This document shows positions 38,501 through 47,767 of a DNA stretch of 64,000 nt, in pieces; within the stretch, counting starts at the first letter, position 1; every line of letters begins with the position of its first letter. Under the pieces are notes generated by a model. That model saw only the letters and a list, made by a program, of their open reading frames with translations. It had not been told where the DNA came from and did no database searches. Made by a program: the position numbers and the translations under genes. The DNA comes from Nymphaea colorata (taxonomy: Eukaryota; Streptophyta; Magnoliopsida; Nymphaeales; Nymphaeaceae), in NCBI RefSeq assembly GCF_008831285.2, contig NC_045146.1, forward strand, positions 3,252,001-3,316,000, in the 5' to 3' direction.

Positions 38501-41008
38501 AAGAAAAAAGATACCTAAAAAGCAAAGGTAGATTTCTTGCTAATTGTCTCTCGTTTACTTAACATTTGAGTTGTTGAATTTCATAATGAGCTGAAAATGT
38601 TATTGATCTACTGGACTTTCCATTTATCATTGTTAGCTTCTTGTTTCTTGGATCCTTTGTTCTTTGTAGAGAAGTGAAGAATAACCAGCATTCATGTGAT
38701 GTTATATGTCATCTTTGAAAACTTTTTTGCTGAATGGGTGCATTTTAACCGTCATAGATCAGATTTTGCTTGATATCAATGTCTAATGCAATCATGCAAA
38801 TTATCTGTCAAGATTGATAAGCTGGCCTTCTGCGATCAAAGACAGGATTATGAGCCTCTGTTTTGTGGAAAATGTTGATCTGACAGGCATTTTGTTAATG
38901 TATATGTCTAAATAGATGAAAAATAATCGATCTTTCTGGTCTGCCGTTGATGTCATGCTTTTTATATTTTATTAGGTTGACTACTTGGAACAGCACAAAA
39001 AAATTTAAGTGTTGATCAATGTTGTAGTTCGTGTGGTTTTTAGAAGGATTTGACGCGACAAATGCATTTACATGCATCTGGAAGAATTTTTTTTTTTTTT
39101 TTTGCTACTTGATTTTGCAAGGGAAATCTCAACAGTCAGTTTGCATTGGTTGTACCAAAAAGACAAATGATCATGATGAGAAACTGCATCTTGTCTTCTG
39201 TTTTTAGCTTTTTCGTTTCATTAGTATGCTAGACTTATGGAGAACTGTCATTAAACAGACAATGCACACTTTAGCAGGGAGGTTGGCCTTTGAAATATGG
39301 AGATCAATAGCTCAATATCTGGGGCTATTTGTGTGCAGGAATGCAAAAACCTCAGGGGATCAGGGGTATGCAGGTTAAGCATGTATCCCTCTGGCTGACA
39401 AGTCCAACACTTCTTGGAAATCATTGACATCAAGAAAATAGAAGGGGCAACCGTAAGACTGTGTTCAATGCTATTTTGGGTGTACAAATTAGCATTAGTG
39501 TAGCCAGTTTTTTCTTCCAAATAGTTTCCCATTCCAAACTGCTTATGTGAAATAGAACTGTCTCTAAGTCCATGTAGGTGGTACATTTACGTAGACTAAA
39601 GTAGTCATTTGCTGTACCAGTGATCTTGAAGGAGTTGTATATAATAGGACACCTGTGGCTAGGTCCACCGTATTGCCACTGAGGATGGGTTGCTGCTGGT
39701 TCCATTTTGTGAGCATTCTTTTGATATTCATTTTATGGTTGCAGGCAGAAAATCTATGTGCCAGAGGCGGGGATGAGTATTAATTTGCTTTTTTGTTCCC
39801 AAGACTACCAAATTGTTTCAGTCTATTCAGTATTAAGCATAGGCCATATATTGCTGTGTAATTAATATTGGATAATAAAGCTACTGTCCACATTTATTTA
39901 GGCATTCTATTGCTATGTCTTGTGTGAAGCTGCACAAGCATTAAATTTTATGAATAACAAATAACAAGTTATTTAAAATTAATATGGCAGGTTAACAAAA
40001 ATAACAAGCTAAATCAAGCTTAATTCCTTGTTGCATGTTGTACAACATGTAAAATCCACAGATTGGTTTTGGCCATTTTGGGTACTATGCTAGAGATCCA
40101 TGAGAACATTTTTTGTAGATTGCCACTTATGCCAAGTTAGTAAAGTTGCATGTACACTGAATTCAGAAATCGTGAGAATGCTGACAGACATCCTACTGGA
40201 CATTCATATGCTACTTCAGCTTTACATCTTTTTTCCTCAATTTATTAGCAAATAACTTAGTAGGAATTTCCTTTTTTTGGAGTCTATTTTGGGAATATTT
40301 CCAAATACTGACCTCACATATCTAATTTTCCTGACACGGGCCTGGCCTTGAGATGGACAACTGCCATGAAATGCTTCCAGTGTGAGAACTTGTATTTTCC
40401 AGCGCTGCCGTTTTGAGTTAAACAAGGGTGTTTACTTTGTTAAAAAGAGGCTCACTGCTGTCATTTTCTTCGTCCTAACTCATACTATAAAGGGGTGAAG
40501 ATAGTCCATTATTTGACAGTGGTCAGTAGAAAACAGGCCCATTTATCAGGGAAATCAGAAAACTGGGGCCCATATTTGGGATCATGTTCCCCTAAGTAGA
40601 AATTTCCCCTACTCTTTTTAATTGATACGAATTTAATACGTTTTGACCATCTATCTATGGGTTCTTGACATGCTTAGTGCAAGCACCCATTGTTTATTGA
40701 TCAGTGGCTTTTCAATAACAACTTTTCTGATCTCAGCCCCAAAATATTATTCTTACCGTTTCTTTTGTGACATGGGGACTAATGATCAGAACTATGAGAA
40801 ATTCCTCTCATGCCTATGTATTCCTTTTTTTTCTACAGCTGCTCTGAAAGGTGGTCTGTTAGTACAGATGCTGTCCAAATTGTCCACTAAGGTAAGGGGG
40901 AGATCACAAGAAGCGGCATCATCACCATCATTGATGAGGCGCACACTGTTCAGAGTCATATTGGTAGCCATCTTTGCTGTTGCTTTGCATTATTTTCTGA
41001 ACAATTGA
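12118..41008 (+). CDS. PIGT: GPI transamidase subunit PIG-T (GPI16), 5 coding exons
   Basis: PIG-T is the ER-lumenal scaffold of the GPI transamidase, which replaces the C-terminal signal of precursors with a GPI anchor. Exons are 12118-12345, 12832-14121, 15317-15466, 38347-38527 and 40839-41008. All introns are GT-AG and phases agree (0,0,0,1). The product is about 672 residues, the usual plant length. Residues 1-27 form a signal peptide. Conserved blocks include [16 protein letters not shown] (from about 86), [29 protein letters not shown] and [20 protein letters not shown] with two cysteines (about 182 and 195). Next come [50 protein letters not shown] and [17 protein letters not shown] membrane segment lies at about 582-602, before a basic cytosolic tail and a second hydrophobic C-terminus. 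The reading frame is intact. Intron 3 is 22.9 kb and filled with transposons. Confidence 0.93.
12832..14121 (+). CDS. PIGT: PIG-T exon 2 (main lumenal domain)
   Basis: The acceptor is gcaag-cag|GTC and the donor GATAAG|gtagag. The exon is 1290 bp, 430 codons, in phase with exon 1. It carries most of the beta-propeller-like lumenal domain, including the VCTENLTPW motif. The start at 12832 restores [13 protein letters not shown], the normal continuation after the exon-1 SITKL-type block. Confidence 0.93.
15317..15466 (+). CDS. PIGT: PIG-T exon 3
   Basis: The acceptor is tatttcag|GGA and the donor CTGCAG|gtaatg. It encodes 50 residues, starting [20 protein letters not shown], one of the best conserved PIG-T signatures. 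It is followed by the 22.9-kb intron. Confidence 0.93.
15773..15777 (+). repeat. Target duplication acagc (left), outer Copia
   Basis: acagc precedes the first TG of the outer Copia 5' LTR and recurs at 28617-28621 after the last CA of its 3' LTR. This proves a single integration event despite later rearrangement. Confidence 0.85.
15778..15857 (+). repeat. Truncated 5' LTR of Copia-1
   Basis: Starts TGTTGATGGATCTTGATG and matches the first 80 bp of the 3' LTR at 28375 except at positions 7, 8, 24 and 29. Identity stops abruptly after ccattgta, where the pararetroviral sequence begins. Confidence 0.85.
15858..18111 (-). pseudogene. Badnaviral ORF3 polyprotein fragment (movement + capsid)
   Basis: One continuous reading frame runs from an ATG at 18111 to the Copia junction, broken by four nonsense codons and no frameshift: TAG 18058-18060, TGA 16675-16677, TAA 16288-16290 and TGA 16141-16143. 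The region 17988 to about 17200 matches the caulimovirid movement-protein domain. An acidic linker follows (about 17200-16950), then a capsid-like region (to about 16290). The C-terminal knuckle is [17 protein letters not shown] near 15940 (CX2CX4HX4C). Nothing of the protease or RT remains. The family call rests on domain order and general family knowledge. Confidence 0.85.
18089..18493 (-). CDS. Badnaviral ORF2-like protein (134 aa), endogenous
   Basis: An intact 134-codon frame begins at the A of the ATGA that ends ORF1 and overlaps the ORF3 start by 23 nt. The protein has a heptad-like central part (about residues 38-70, rich in I, L, Q and K) and a lysine-rich tail ending TTVS. Size and position match badnaviral ORF2, a small nucleic-acid-binding, virion-associated protein. 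Sequence similarity was judged only from these features. It is unlikely to be expressed, since no promoter region of the virus is present. Confidence 0.7.
   Translation of the reverse strand: MNDNLAIKRALSVTNAIESPAVAYVKPSENSSVGAATSALIKQNNTLIQMVTQVIDNQIQLAAKLVDLSAQLKTATAKEDTLSDSLINELGKKFKDLSIGKQVEKKGKLHVVTDPYSILKDEKKKIKDGSTTVS
18490..18744 (-). pseudogene. Badnaviral ORF1 3' fragment
   Basis: About 84 codons are open on the - strand from 18744 to the TGA at 18490-18492, after an in-frame TAG (18745-18747). The sequence is coiled-coil-like ([18 protein letters not shown]...) and ends [11 protein letters not shown]. Position upstream of ORF2 and the ATGA junction identify it as the end of ORF1. 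The 5' part of ORF1 is missing. Confidence 0.65.
18970..20028 (+). pseudogene. Copia-1 gag
   Basis: 352 codons: a Copia-type capsid region ([20 protein letters not shown]...; [20 protein letters not shown]) and a zinc knuckle [14 protein letters not shown]. It is 50-60% similar by eye to gag of the nested Copia-2. The frame ends at TGA 20026-20028, because a deletion fused the end of gag to the end of the protease region in the wrong frame. Confidence 0.85.
20000..22998 (+). pseudogene. Copia-1 integrase-RT-RNase H
   Basis: Open in frame 2 from about 20000 with no internal stop. It carries a His/Cys zinc-binding module (WHECLGHL...CDVCQ), the integrase core acids ([25 protein letters not shown]), RT blocks ([33 protein letters not shown]) and RNase H ([23 protein letters not shown]). 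The aspartic protease (DSG motif), present in Copia-2 at about 24790, is deleted. The last codons were separated by the Copia-2 insertion and reappear at 28332-28374 ([14 protein letters not shown]). The C and the stop are supplied by the 3' LTR. Confidence 0.85.
22994..22998 (+). repeat. Target duplication gtatc (left), Copia-2
   Basis: gtatc flanks the nested element here and at 28327-28331. Removing one copy rejoins the Copia-1 pol frame exactly ([12 protein letters not shown]). Confidence 0.92.
22999..23286 (+). repeat. 5' LTR of Copia-2
   Basis: Begins TGTTAGAATATATTG and ends GTGTTTCTACA. A plausible TATA box (ctatatattc) lies at about 23109. The inverted motif ccgggtcc...ggacccgg (about 23026-23046) is shared with the LTRs of the copy at 62634. 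Confidence 0.93.
23287..23298 (+). other. Primer-binding site of Copia-2
   Basis: TGGTATCAGAGC starts directly after the LTR. It is complementary to the 3' part of plant initiator tRNA-Met, the usual Copia primer. Confidence 0.9.
23299..23729 (+). other. GC-rich leader of Copia-2
   Basis: The untranslated leader contains many imperfect copies of a cgccgtcg/cccagcgccg unit (23340-23700), making it the most GC-rich part of the element. Overlapping open frames in three phases are by-products of this composition, not genes. Confidence 0.7.
23730..28044 (+). pseudogene. Copia-2 gag-pol polyprotein, broken
   Basis: The frame is open from 23730 (or the ATG at 23742) to 26993. It continues in another frame from about 26975 to TGA 27583-27585, then on to TAG 28042-28044. 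Domains are gag; zinc knuckle [14 protein letters not shown] (about 256-269); protease IVDSGATHH (about 357); integrase ([39 protein letters not shown]); RT ([22 protein letters not shown]); and RNase H ([21 protein letters not shown]). The frameshift is a tandem duplication of ctaa (26967-26974). Residues C and stop at the end are encoded by the first bases of the 3' LTR. Confidence 0.92.
28030..28038 (+). other. Polypurine tract of Copia-2
   Basis: GAGGGGGAG lies directly before the 3' LTR. The identical tract precedes the Copia-1 3' LTR at 28366-28374. Confidence 0.85.
28039..28326 (+). repeat. 3' LTR of Copia-2
   Basis: 288 bp, identical to 22999-23286 except A at 28316. Followed by the second gtatc. 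Confidence 0.93.
28375..28616 (+). repeat. 3' LTR of Copia-1
   Basis: 242 bp, starting TGTTGACAGATC and ending TATTTCTACA, followed by acagc (28617-28621). It contains a GA tract (28489-28500). It is preceded by the PPT and the last pol codons of Copia-1. Confidence 0.88.
28622..31447. other. Intronic stretch, probable unclassified repeat
   Basis: No coding capacity is recognised. The start (28730-28800: acgctcagtgag, gggtcgatctacagggaatgg) and the segment near 30170-30250 (taacgttagcgctaaccc, aaatggcgccagctctg) look like the regulatory ends of a non-coding LTR-type or large derivative element, but I find no terminal repeats or target duplication. The middle (29880-30130) is rich in atgatatg/tatgtat repeats. 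Confidence 0.3.
32106..32305 (-). repeat. 3' LTR of Copia-3
   Basis: On the + strand it runs TGTTACGAGAG to CTTTAACA. It contains a GA tract and a short palindrome (ccctaatctc...gagattaggg). It differs from the partner LTR at 32287 (T) and 32292 (C). Confidence 0.92.
32313..36525 (-). pseudogene. Copia-3 gag-pol polyprotein, three frameshifts
   Basis: The ATG at 36525 begins gag ([20 protein letters not shown]), followed by a GR-rich stretch and the knuckle [14 protein letters not shown] (about residue 250). Then come protease [10 protein letters not shown] and integrase ([39 protein letters not shown]). After a one-base loss near 34265 the frame continues SADVTFFE...[10 protein letters not shown]. 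After a one-base gain near 33645 it continues with RT ([24 protein letters not shown]). After an apparent two-base loss near 32865 RNase H follows ([27 protein letters not shown]), ending IDIYAPA. All catalytic motifs are otherwise visible. Confidence 0.92.
36526..37233 (-). other. Leader of Copia-3
   Basis: About 700 bp between primer site and gag start, with a duplicated cccaacgactgaagactg unit (36619-36657) and GC-rich patches. No coding signal. Confidence 0.6.
37234..37245 (-). other. Primer-binding site of Copia-3
   Basis: Reverse complement TGGTATCAGAGC, adjacent to the 5' LTR. Initiator tRNA-Met type. Confidence 0.9.
37246..37445 (-). repeat. 5' LTR of Copia-3
   Basis: 200 bp, 99% identical to 32106-32305. 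Followed on the + strand by ttgta. Confidence 0.92.
37618..38083 (-). mobile_element. TRIM (terminal-repeat retrotransposon in miniature)
   Basis: Two direct repeats of about 195 bp (37618-37812, 37890-38083), each running tgtaacaacc-like to gttgttaca or ggtgttaca, flank a 77-bp interior. The interior carries a primer-site-like gctctggtacca beside the right repeat and a purine tract (- strand) beside the left one. It has no coding capacity. On the - strand the LTR begins TGTAACACCCC. The flanking pentamers agata and atata match at four of five. The LTRs differ at many positions, so it is an old insertion. Right repeat start has TA instead of TG. Confidence 0.72.
38347..38527 (+). CDS. PIGT: PIG-T exon 4
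   Basis: The acceptor is ttccacag|GAG and the donor AGCAAAG|gtagat. It encodes [20 protein letters not shown] and [20 protein letters not shown], then NVLRRR: the conserved juxtamembrane and transmembrane part. It ends in phase 1 and joins exon 5. Confidence 0.92.
38528..40838 (+). other. PIG-T intron 4
   Basis: 2.3 kb, AT-rich, GT-AG. I see no insertion with clear boundaries in it. The small open frames have no protein signature. Confidence 0.6.
40839..41008 (+). CDS. PIGT: PIG-T exon 5 (C-terminus)
   Basis: The acceptor is ttctacag|CTG. The phase-1 G of exon 4 completes Ala. It encodes [20 protein letters not shown] and a hydrophobic end [18 protein letters not shown], stop TGA 41006-41008, as in plant PIG-T proteins. 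Confidence 0.9.
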
Positions 41009-41703
41009 TCGAACTATGATTCTACGATAGCAAATGACCAAAGGTTGTCATGAGTAATTCCTTCTTAAGTTCCATGTCAGAGGGTAATATGAATGTTCTA
41101 CCATGTTCCATATGAGATATCCGGCGTGGAGGTAGGCCAAGTATTGGCAAATTGGGGATTTCTAAGTGCATGCCCAAGTATTTATAACTTCCTGGGTTGT
41201 AATTGCTATCTTATTTGGTTCAGCTGCTATAGCCGTTTGGAATCCACAAACTATCCTGACCGCAAACATGTTCTTGAATTTATTGGAGACTTGAGCAAAA
41301 CTCAAATTGGAGAAGAATATGGTCCTTGGGTTCCTTTTACTGGAACTCTGTTTTTATTTGTTTTTGTTTCTAACTGGTCAGGTGTTGTTTTACGTTGAAG
41401 AATCATACAGTTATCTTGGAGTTACTTACACCCGGGAATGATATTAAATACTACTGTTGGTTTATCTTTCCCCACGTCAGTGGCTTTATTTTGTATGCAG
41501 GCCTTACTAAAAGGGATTCGGTTATTGCGGTAAATTGTTTTCAACTCACTTGGACAACGTTTCTGAGATTCACCGACAGGCTTACAGGCTTTTATAGCGT
41601 AGACTTGTTACTGCGAATTTTGCTTTCATATCGTGTAAATGTCCTTCCTTCCCAGAAAATCAGAGAATGTCTGAAGTGACATGCGCAGGCTGGAGAGAGA
41701 GAG

Positions 41704-41817
41704 AGAGAGAGAGATCATTTATCTATTTAGCTGGGTTTTACTCATGTTGTAAAAAATGGTAGAGAGAGAGATCATTTATCTAGTCAGCTGGGTTTTACTC
41801 ATGTTGTAAAAAATGGT
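41704..41817. repeat. Tandem duplication, 57-bp unit
   Basis: Two copies of gagagagagatcatttatct...gtaaaaaatggta in direct succession, differing at a few positions. The GA tract continues on the left. Confidence 0.85.
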
Positions 41818-42294
41818 ATTGGTTCTGTAATGTATCCATACGGCATACCGGCTATATTGTTACAAATTTTCGCATATTGCCCCATTTTTCATTCTAGATA
41901 TGGTTGAGAAAATTAAAAATAAAAGCCGAAAAAATACATATTAGATTATAGTGTGGTTTATTTGAAGAGATATGCTTAAATGTTGTAAGGAACGTTACCT
42001 TAGGCTGACCATGGATCAAATGGACTTGAAAAGAGCGGAAGCATGGGTTCAGACTGGAACGGTTCCGCTGGAATGCAGGAGATAATGCATACAATGTTCA
42101 TCTTGCAGTTTGGGCGGTACAGGGATCAAGAAGGTTTGCAGGGCTTATAAGCAGCTCCTTGATTGTGTTTGCTGCTGGGATGTTTGAAGGGCTCACAAGT
42201 TGTTCCAGGTCGTTTGACTGTTGGAATACTCACTCACACATGTGAGTGTTTAATGAATCTAGCCAAAAAATTGAAGCAGCTTCAAGACAAACTT

Positions 42295-42384
42295 GAATTA
42301 GGTGTCTATAAATATGCTTTAATCTTTAGGGCAAATTTTGAATTAAGTGTCTATAAATATGTTTTAATCTTTAAGAAAAATTAA
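42295..42384. repeat. Tandem duplication, 45-bp unit
   Basis: gaatta(g/a)gtgtctataaatatg(c/t)tttaatcttta occurs twice in direct repeat. Confidence 0.8.
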
Positions 42385-45300
42385 TAGAACACTCACAAAT
42401 TGTTTTATTTACCAAACAATCTCTTAGTGACTGATTGATGATAAGAACAACTTGTTATTGTTACATGAATTTATCTCAAAAGTTGGGTCGGTTTATAGAA
42501 CATTTGTATTGCAGTGTTATATGAACATGTCTCAATTGTTGGGACATATTAATGAGATAGTAACAAACTATTACTGTCGTCGAACAGTAAGTAAACACTG
42601 TAGCTCCAAAAGTCTGCATCAAACTCAACCAGTTTCTCCACGCTAAGCAGAAAGGAATTTCTACTGCTTGGTCGGGAATGGCCTATTGCCCATGGAATGG
42701 TAACAACTGCAGGCCCCAGTACTTAAAAATTTTATATCACCCTTATAAAGAATGTAATAGTTTTGCCATTTGTTAGGGCTTGCAATAATCCTGCTATTTT
42801 GCTTTGAATTATGAACAAAAGTTGGAACTCATATCCCAATTATTATATGCCGCATTAGGTTTTTGAACCATATCAAATTGTGCAGCATGTTTAGATTAGT
42901 TATTAATCTTGTTGGACATCTTTAAGAGAGGATATTTCCTTTTAAAAACATTTTTAATTATAGCTCATACGAAATTGAGGAGATTTTTAGTGTATCTTTT
43001 TAGACTAGGTTTTGCAGTACTATATTGAATTCAAGAAAGGAAAAACACAGTAATGGATCACTAGATTGGGGATTTAATAGTGTGATCTCGCATCTTTTAA
43101 GCTAACACGGTGGCACTTTATGTTTTTTGGGATAGCTGCATGCCTACTCAATCTTGGAGGTCGCAATTGTTTGTTTGCTTAGTAACAGTTAATATCATTT
43201 TTTCAAAGAATGTCAATCTTTAACGAAAAAAATCTTTTTTCTTAATACATGGTTGGGCTTGATCTCGAGCCAGCTGAGAGGAGACTCAAGCTTAGTCAAA
43301 GCTGAGCTCAATCTATGCCTGCTAAAACTCGAGCTGAGTCGAAGCTGGCTCAGTTCAGCTCAACGATCATGAACAGCCTAGGTTAGCAAGTAGTTGTAGC
43401 AGTTTGTTATATTGTCATCAGCATAAGCTCCCAATATTCGTCTGGTAAATCCAGATTCTACGATTACTTGGTTTATCCCAGTTGAGTTGGTTTGATTAAG
43501 TCACTAACAGAGTCAAGCCAGCACCATCGAAATATATAAACGATACCCTCAAGTCCTGATGCCATGCAGATGACCTCTATTGTTCACAAATGGCAAGCAG
43601 CACCCTAAGGCACTGAAAGCAGGCTTAGTATCATATAGGGTGGAGGCTTGGGCCTTTAGCCAGGTGGTGGGTCTTCTTCACTCACCTGCTGAGGTTAACT
43701 ACTTTTTAGATCCAATTGTTAAATTATGATCGTCATCATCATCATCAGCGAAGCATCAAAGAATTGCAAATAATTGCACATTCAGAAGATCCAGCTCGTC
43801 CATTTGAACGATTTGATCACATCCATCCAAGACGCAGACATATTTGCAACTTTGATCCCGTCACTTTAACACTTATTCTGAAGGGTAGATTCAGTTTTCT
43901 GGTTCTGTTGTTCGAAATCTGCATTTTTTGAATATTTTGACAATAATTTCAGACCTTACCTCTTCAAAATTCGTGAATGCTCAGCCCAATTTCTTCAGTT
44001 CCTTTTTTGAGGGTCACATTGATATCGACTGGAAGCGGTTTAATTCTTGTACCGGAATTCAGAGAATAAGAGCACACATGCCTGGACCTGGGAAGGAGAA
44101 ACTCAACTGCTGAAGAAGAATGGTAAAACAAATTGCTTTACTTCATATGTATTCCCAGTGCATACTTTCCTTCTTTTGTTTCTTTTATGATTTTGAAAAC
44201 TAGTGTTTGGATATTTTTCAATATTGTAACAGCATCAGTACAAAATTTGATAATTTCACAACTTTTCTATTGAACTTACATATTTTGAATTCTCGACATT
44301 TTCACAGATATTAAACGACAAAAATGAACTTTAAAATCGGAGACTGACCCAGCAGAAGCTTTTCTGACAACGTTTAAGAGTTATACCCAACTGTTTGCTG
44401 CCTTGGAGAGACGCTAATACCAACAACACCATATCTAAATGCTTTTTACGCCAGCACAAACATTATATTGAATATTGTTCAACTGCAAGATACAATCTAC
44501 ATCAAACATAGTTTGGGGAAAGCGATTAATGGAATGCAAATGACATGTTCACTCAAAAGTCTACCGATCTCAATAATTTCCCCAGAATATTTTATCAGAA
44601 CCATTTTTTTCCTCTCAAAATGTGGTTTATCACTTTATCTTGAGACAGAATCTCCAGAATTCAGAAAAATTAAAATATATAAGAAACAAAAAGGTTATTA
44701 AACTTTTCTTACAAAAATATAGACAATCATTCATACCAAAGTTTAAAATTGTAAAAGAAACGAAAAATTGTACAATGTACATTTGCTTGTAAGAAAGGGA
44801 TTTTCCTTGGAACTAGGGAAAGCCTCACGATGTTATTCCGACATTTGATTTTTAGCAGCATGACCATATCACAAGCTTTTCCTGATATTAGCGTTTGTAC
44901 TATTTTGGCACTGCTGGCAGTCTTGACGATACAATCATGAACTTCTTAAAATATCACCAACATTTACGGTTTTCTCCAACTTTACCTACCAAAACAGAAG
45001 GGCTGTAAACATCAATAGAAGTATAAAAATAAAGGGAAAGGGAATGCAAGTCTAAATAGTTCACCTTAACTAGAACAAGCAGAAAATCTGAGAAAGGTAA
45101 ATATAGTCTGCAAGATTGACCAAATCCCAAGCTTAACTTGGCTTGAGATCTGAATGTGCTGATAATTTATCAGCATGTTTAGCAGATTCCTGAAAAGATA
45201 CGACTTGAGGGGATAAGTTACAAAAAAGCCTGACAGCAAGTCTGGAAAGAAAATTCCTTTTCTGCTTTTAAGATCAAGAAAAACAACACACCGAATAAAC

Positions 45301-46258
45301 AGCATGCGCCTAATTGTGGACAGAGGCTGACTTATGACTTGTAATGACAGAATAACATGCCTATCGTTCAATATCATACTGTATAATATATCACCAACAA
45401 CCATCTTTTCCGTCGGCATTGTATTGGCCACTGCCAATCATTTTATCAGGACAACATGCGAGGTTACTTATTGATTGGATTACCTCAATTTTCCATCTTG
45501 ATAGCATGTTTCCCAGCTTCCTTGGGAACTAGTTAAAAAAGCTTCACTAGCCATCGTTGATGGCACACCTAGATCAATTAATTGCTAGACAATCAACAGA
45601 CGAACTACGGAACTAGGAATCAAACTCAGTGCATAACTTCTGCGTTCTGTTCTCCAGTAACCTATCTGGTTAGTAATAAGCTTCAAAGGCTAAAGTAGAA
45701 AGTAAAGTAGAAGGCAAATAGTCTTGTGAAGAACTGCTTAGAAAGTCACTTTAGGATATCAGTCTGAAACGATAATTCAGTAACAATAGAAGATGTTTAA
45801 AACCAGCATCAGGAACAAGTGATTTGATGCAAGTAGAACTAAAGATGAAACCAAAAGTACTTGTCGAGAAGAACCTGCAGCACCAGACAAAGAACTAACC
45901 AACCCAATGCAGGATTATCCTCTTGACAAAAAGTTCAGATTACAATCCACCACTGCTTCCTGCCTTTCAGCTAAAGGACCTTGTCATGAACCAGCTTACT
46001 AAAGGATACTCCATACACGGTCAAAGGTCAATAGACCCTAAAGAAGATGCCAAATATTCAGTCAATATTGTCACTCATGAGTCATGACCTTGGAAAACCA
46101 ACCAAAAGTTTACCTGGATGTACGACAGTTAGGGGACTAAAGACCGCTAATTCGTGTTGATACCTTATGGACTTCCATGGTAAACCATGACAAGCCACAA
46201 AATTTTTACAAGCGATTACATATCATGCTAGCTAATTATGAAGTGGCAATATACAATA

Positions 46259-46748
46259 CATTGTCACATGGGTATTGCTGTAGAGGCAGTGTACCCGTAA
46301 CAGTTAGGAAAGACACCAGTACTGGTACTGGTAGAGTCCCGAGTACTGCCTGGGTACTGGGTCAAACAATACTGGATATGGTCAACGTACTGAGGACCGT
46401 CTGATTTAGGACTCGGTCAAAGTTGACCAAGTTCTTTCATGTCCAAAATTTAGGTTTCAGTTTTTTTTTTTACATATAGAGCTGCATTTCAAATAATGAA
46501 TGTTATTAATATAAGTTATACAACTCTACACTAGAGTTTGATGCTACTATATTTGATATTTTGGATTTTTAGTATGTCATTTTCATATTTTGCTCAATAG
46601 TTTCTTCTTTAGAATCTATAAATTTTGAATCATGAATAAGTTATTTTGTTTGTTTGAATTCTTCTATATATATATAGTTGCATCCCTGTACCTAAGTTTT
46701 TGAAAACAGTCTGAAACCCGCACCCGTACTCATACCCATGTAACATAG
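46259..46748. mobile_element. Probable miniature hAT-type element (490 bp)
   Basis: The left end CATTGTCACATGGGTATTGC and the reverse complement of the right end CTATGTTACATGGGTATG are inverted repeats, closely like those of the element at 7226. The flanking octamers atacaata and gtacagta match at six of eight. The interior begins with the ggtactg/gagtcccgagtac block and gtcaaagttgacc seen also in the element at 5293. No coding capacity. Confidence 0.55.
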
Positions 46749-46756
46749 GTACAGTA

Positions 46757-47336
46757 ATATCCCAGTCATCAATGTCCTTAGCAATGTCTAGGCAAGCTTT
46801 TCTTCTTGAATTTTTTTTTTTTTTAAGAACTGAATTTTCCCACAAAGACACCCGGAAACTATTAAAAGTTTTAAAATTTAAAAGACATGAAAAAGAGAGA
46901 AGTTATGAGATAACAGATTTTCATGTTTCTGATCTTTTTCTTGCAAAAATATACACAAGCAAGTAGAGCCACTTTTTGGAAACATAAATGAAACAAAATT
47001 TAAAAAATCACATGCTTCAAAATATGAAGAAAAGTCATTCACAAAAACTTGGAGGAATATTGGGAACCCCTCAGGATGATATAGTGACACTTGTTTTTGT
47101 GACAATTTTTTGAAAATATGAAGACAATTTGCTGATATTATCAGCTGGCTTAAAAATGGCTACAATATATGTGCTATGGATAAAAGTTAAATTTAGAGAT
47201 AAGTAAACCTGCATAAGAAAACATCATGGCCTCCAAAATAGTCATGTTAGAACGATTTTGATGTCCTCTTGCACAATCAAACATAATGCATCAATCCATC
47301 CATGGGGCCTTTAGCATCACAGGACCAAAGGGACAA
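46757..47336. other. Intergenic, nothing recognised
   Basis: AT-rich sequence between two transposon relics. No gene, repeat with boundaries or RNA gene recognised. Confidence 0.4.
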
Positions 47337-47341
47337 GAAAC

Positions 47342-47767
47342 TGTTAGAATGTATGTATTCCTATATATATAATATGTCTTACATATATGTAGATATGTGT
47401 ACAGTTTAGGGTACCTAGGTCATGCTTGTAACTTTCTATTTCTTTTTGTACTCTTTCCTTTCTTTTGTTTGCACCTTTTTTTTTTTTATTTAAGAGGAGA
47501 TCTAGCTCTTGGGCCAGTCTCCAACAGCTAGATTTCTAGCCGTTGGAATGGCCAAACAGCCATCTCCCCTCCTCCTCTCTTCTTTTCTTGTATTATAAAT
47601 AAGGGACTGCTGTCCCTTGTTTTGCTATGGCTTTGTAAGCCGCTTTTTGTATTATTGTTGAAAATCAATATATGTTTCTTTCTCCTCTTGTTAGAGGTCT
47701 CTTGTGTATTGCCTTGTTGAGTTGGTGATATTCTTGAAGTTTTTGCCTTGTTTGGGCCTGATTTACA
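47342..47767 (+). repeat. Solo LTR (426 bp), TSD gaaac
   Basis: A single LTR starting TGTTAGAATGTATG and ending GGCCTGATTTACA is flanked by gaaac at 47337-47341 and 47768-47772. It has the expected core promoter (tattataaataaggg at about 47592) and a transcript-start-like region followed by ttgttgaaaatcaatata. No internal domain, primer site or PPT adjoins it, so the element was removed by LTR-LTR recombination. It begins like the Copia-2 LTR (TGTTAGAAT) but is otherwise a different family. Confidence 0.8.

Larger units (their letters stand above)
41009..46258. other. Downstream of PIG-T; intergenic
   Basis: The first few hundred bases are the probable PIG-T 3' UTR. The rest shows no gene I can support. 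It contains short tandem duplications (41704-41817; 42295-42384) and a patch of ggctcgag/agctgagctc repeats near 43255-43380, of the type found at miniature-element ends. Open frames here are short and unremarkable. Confidence 0.4.
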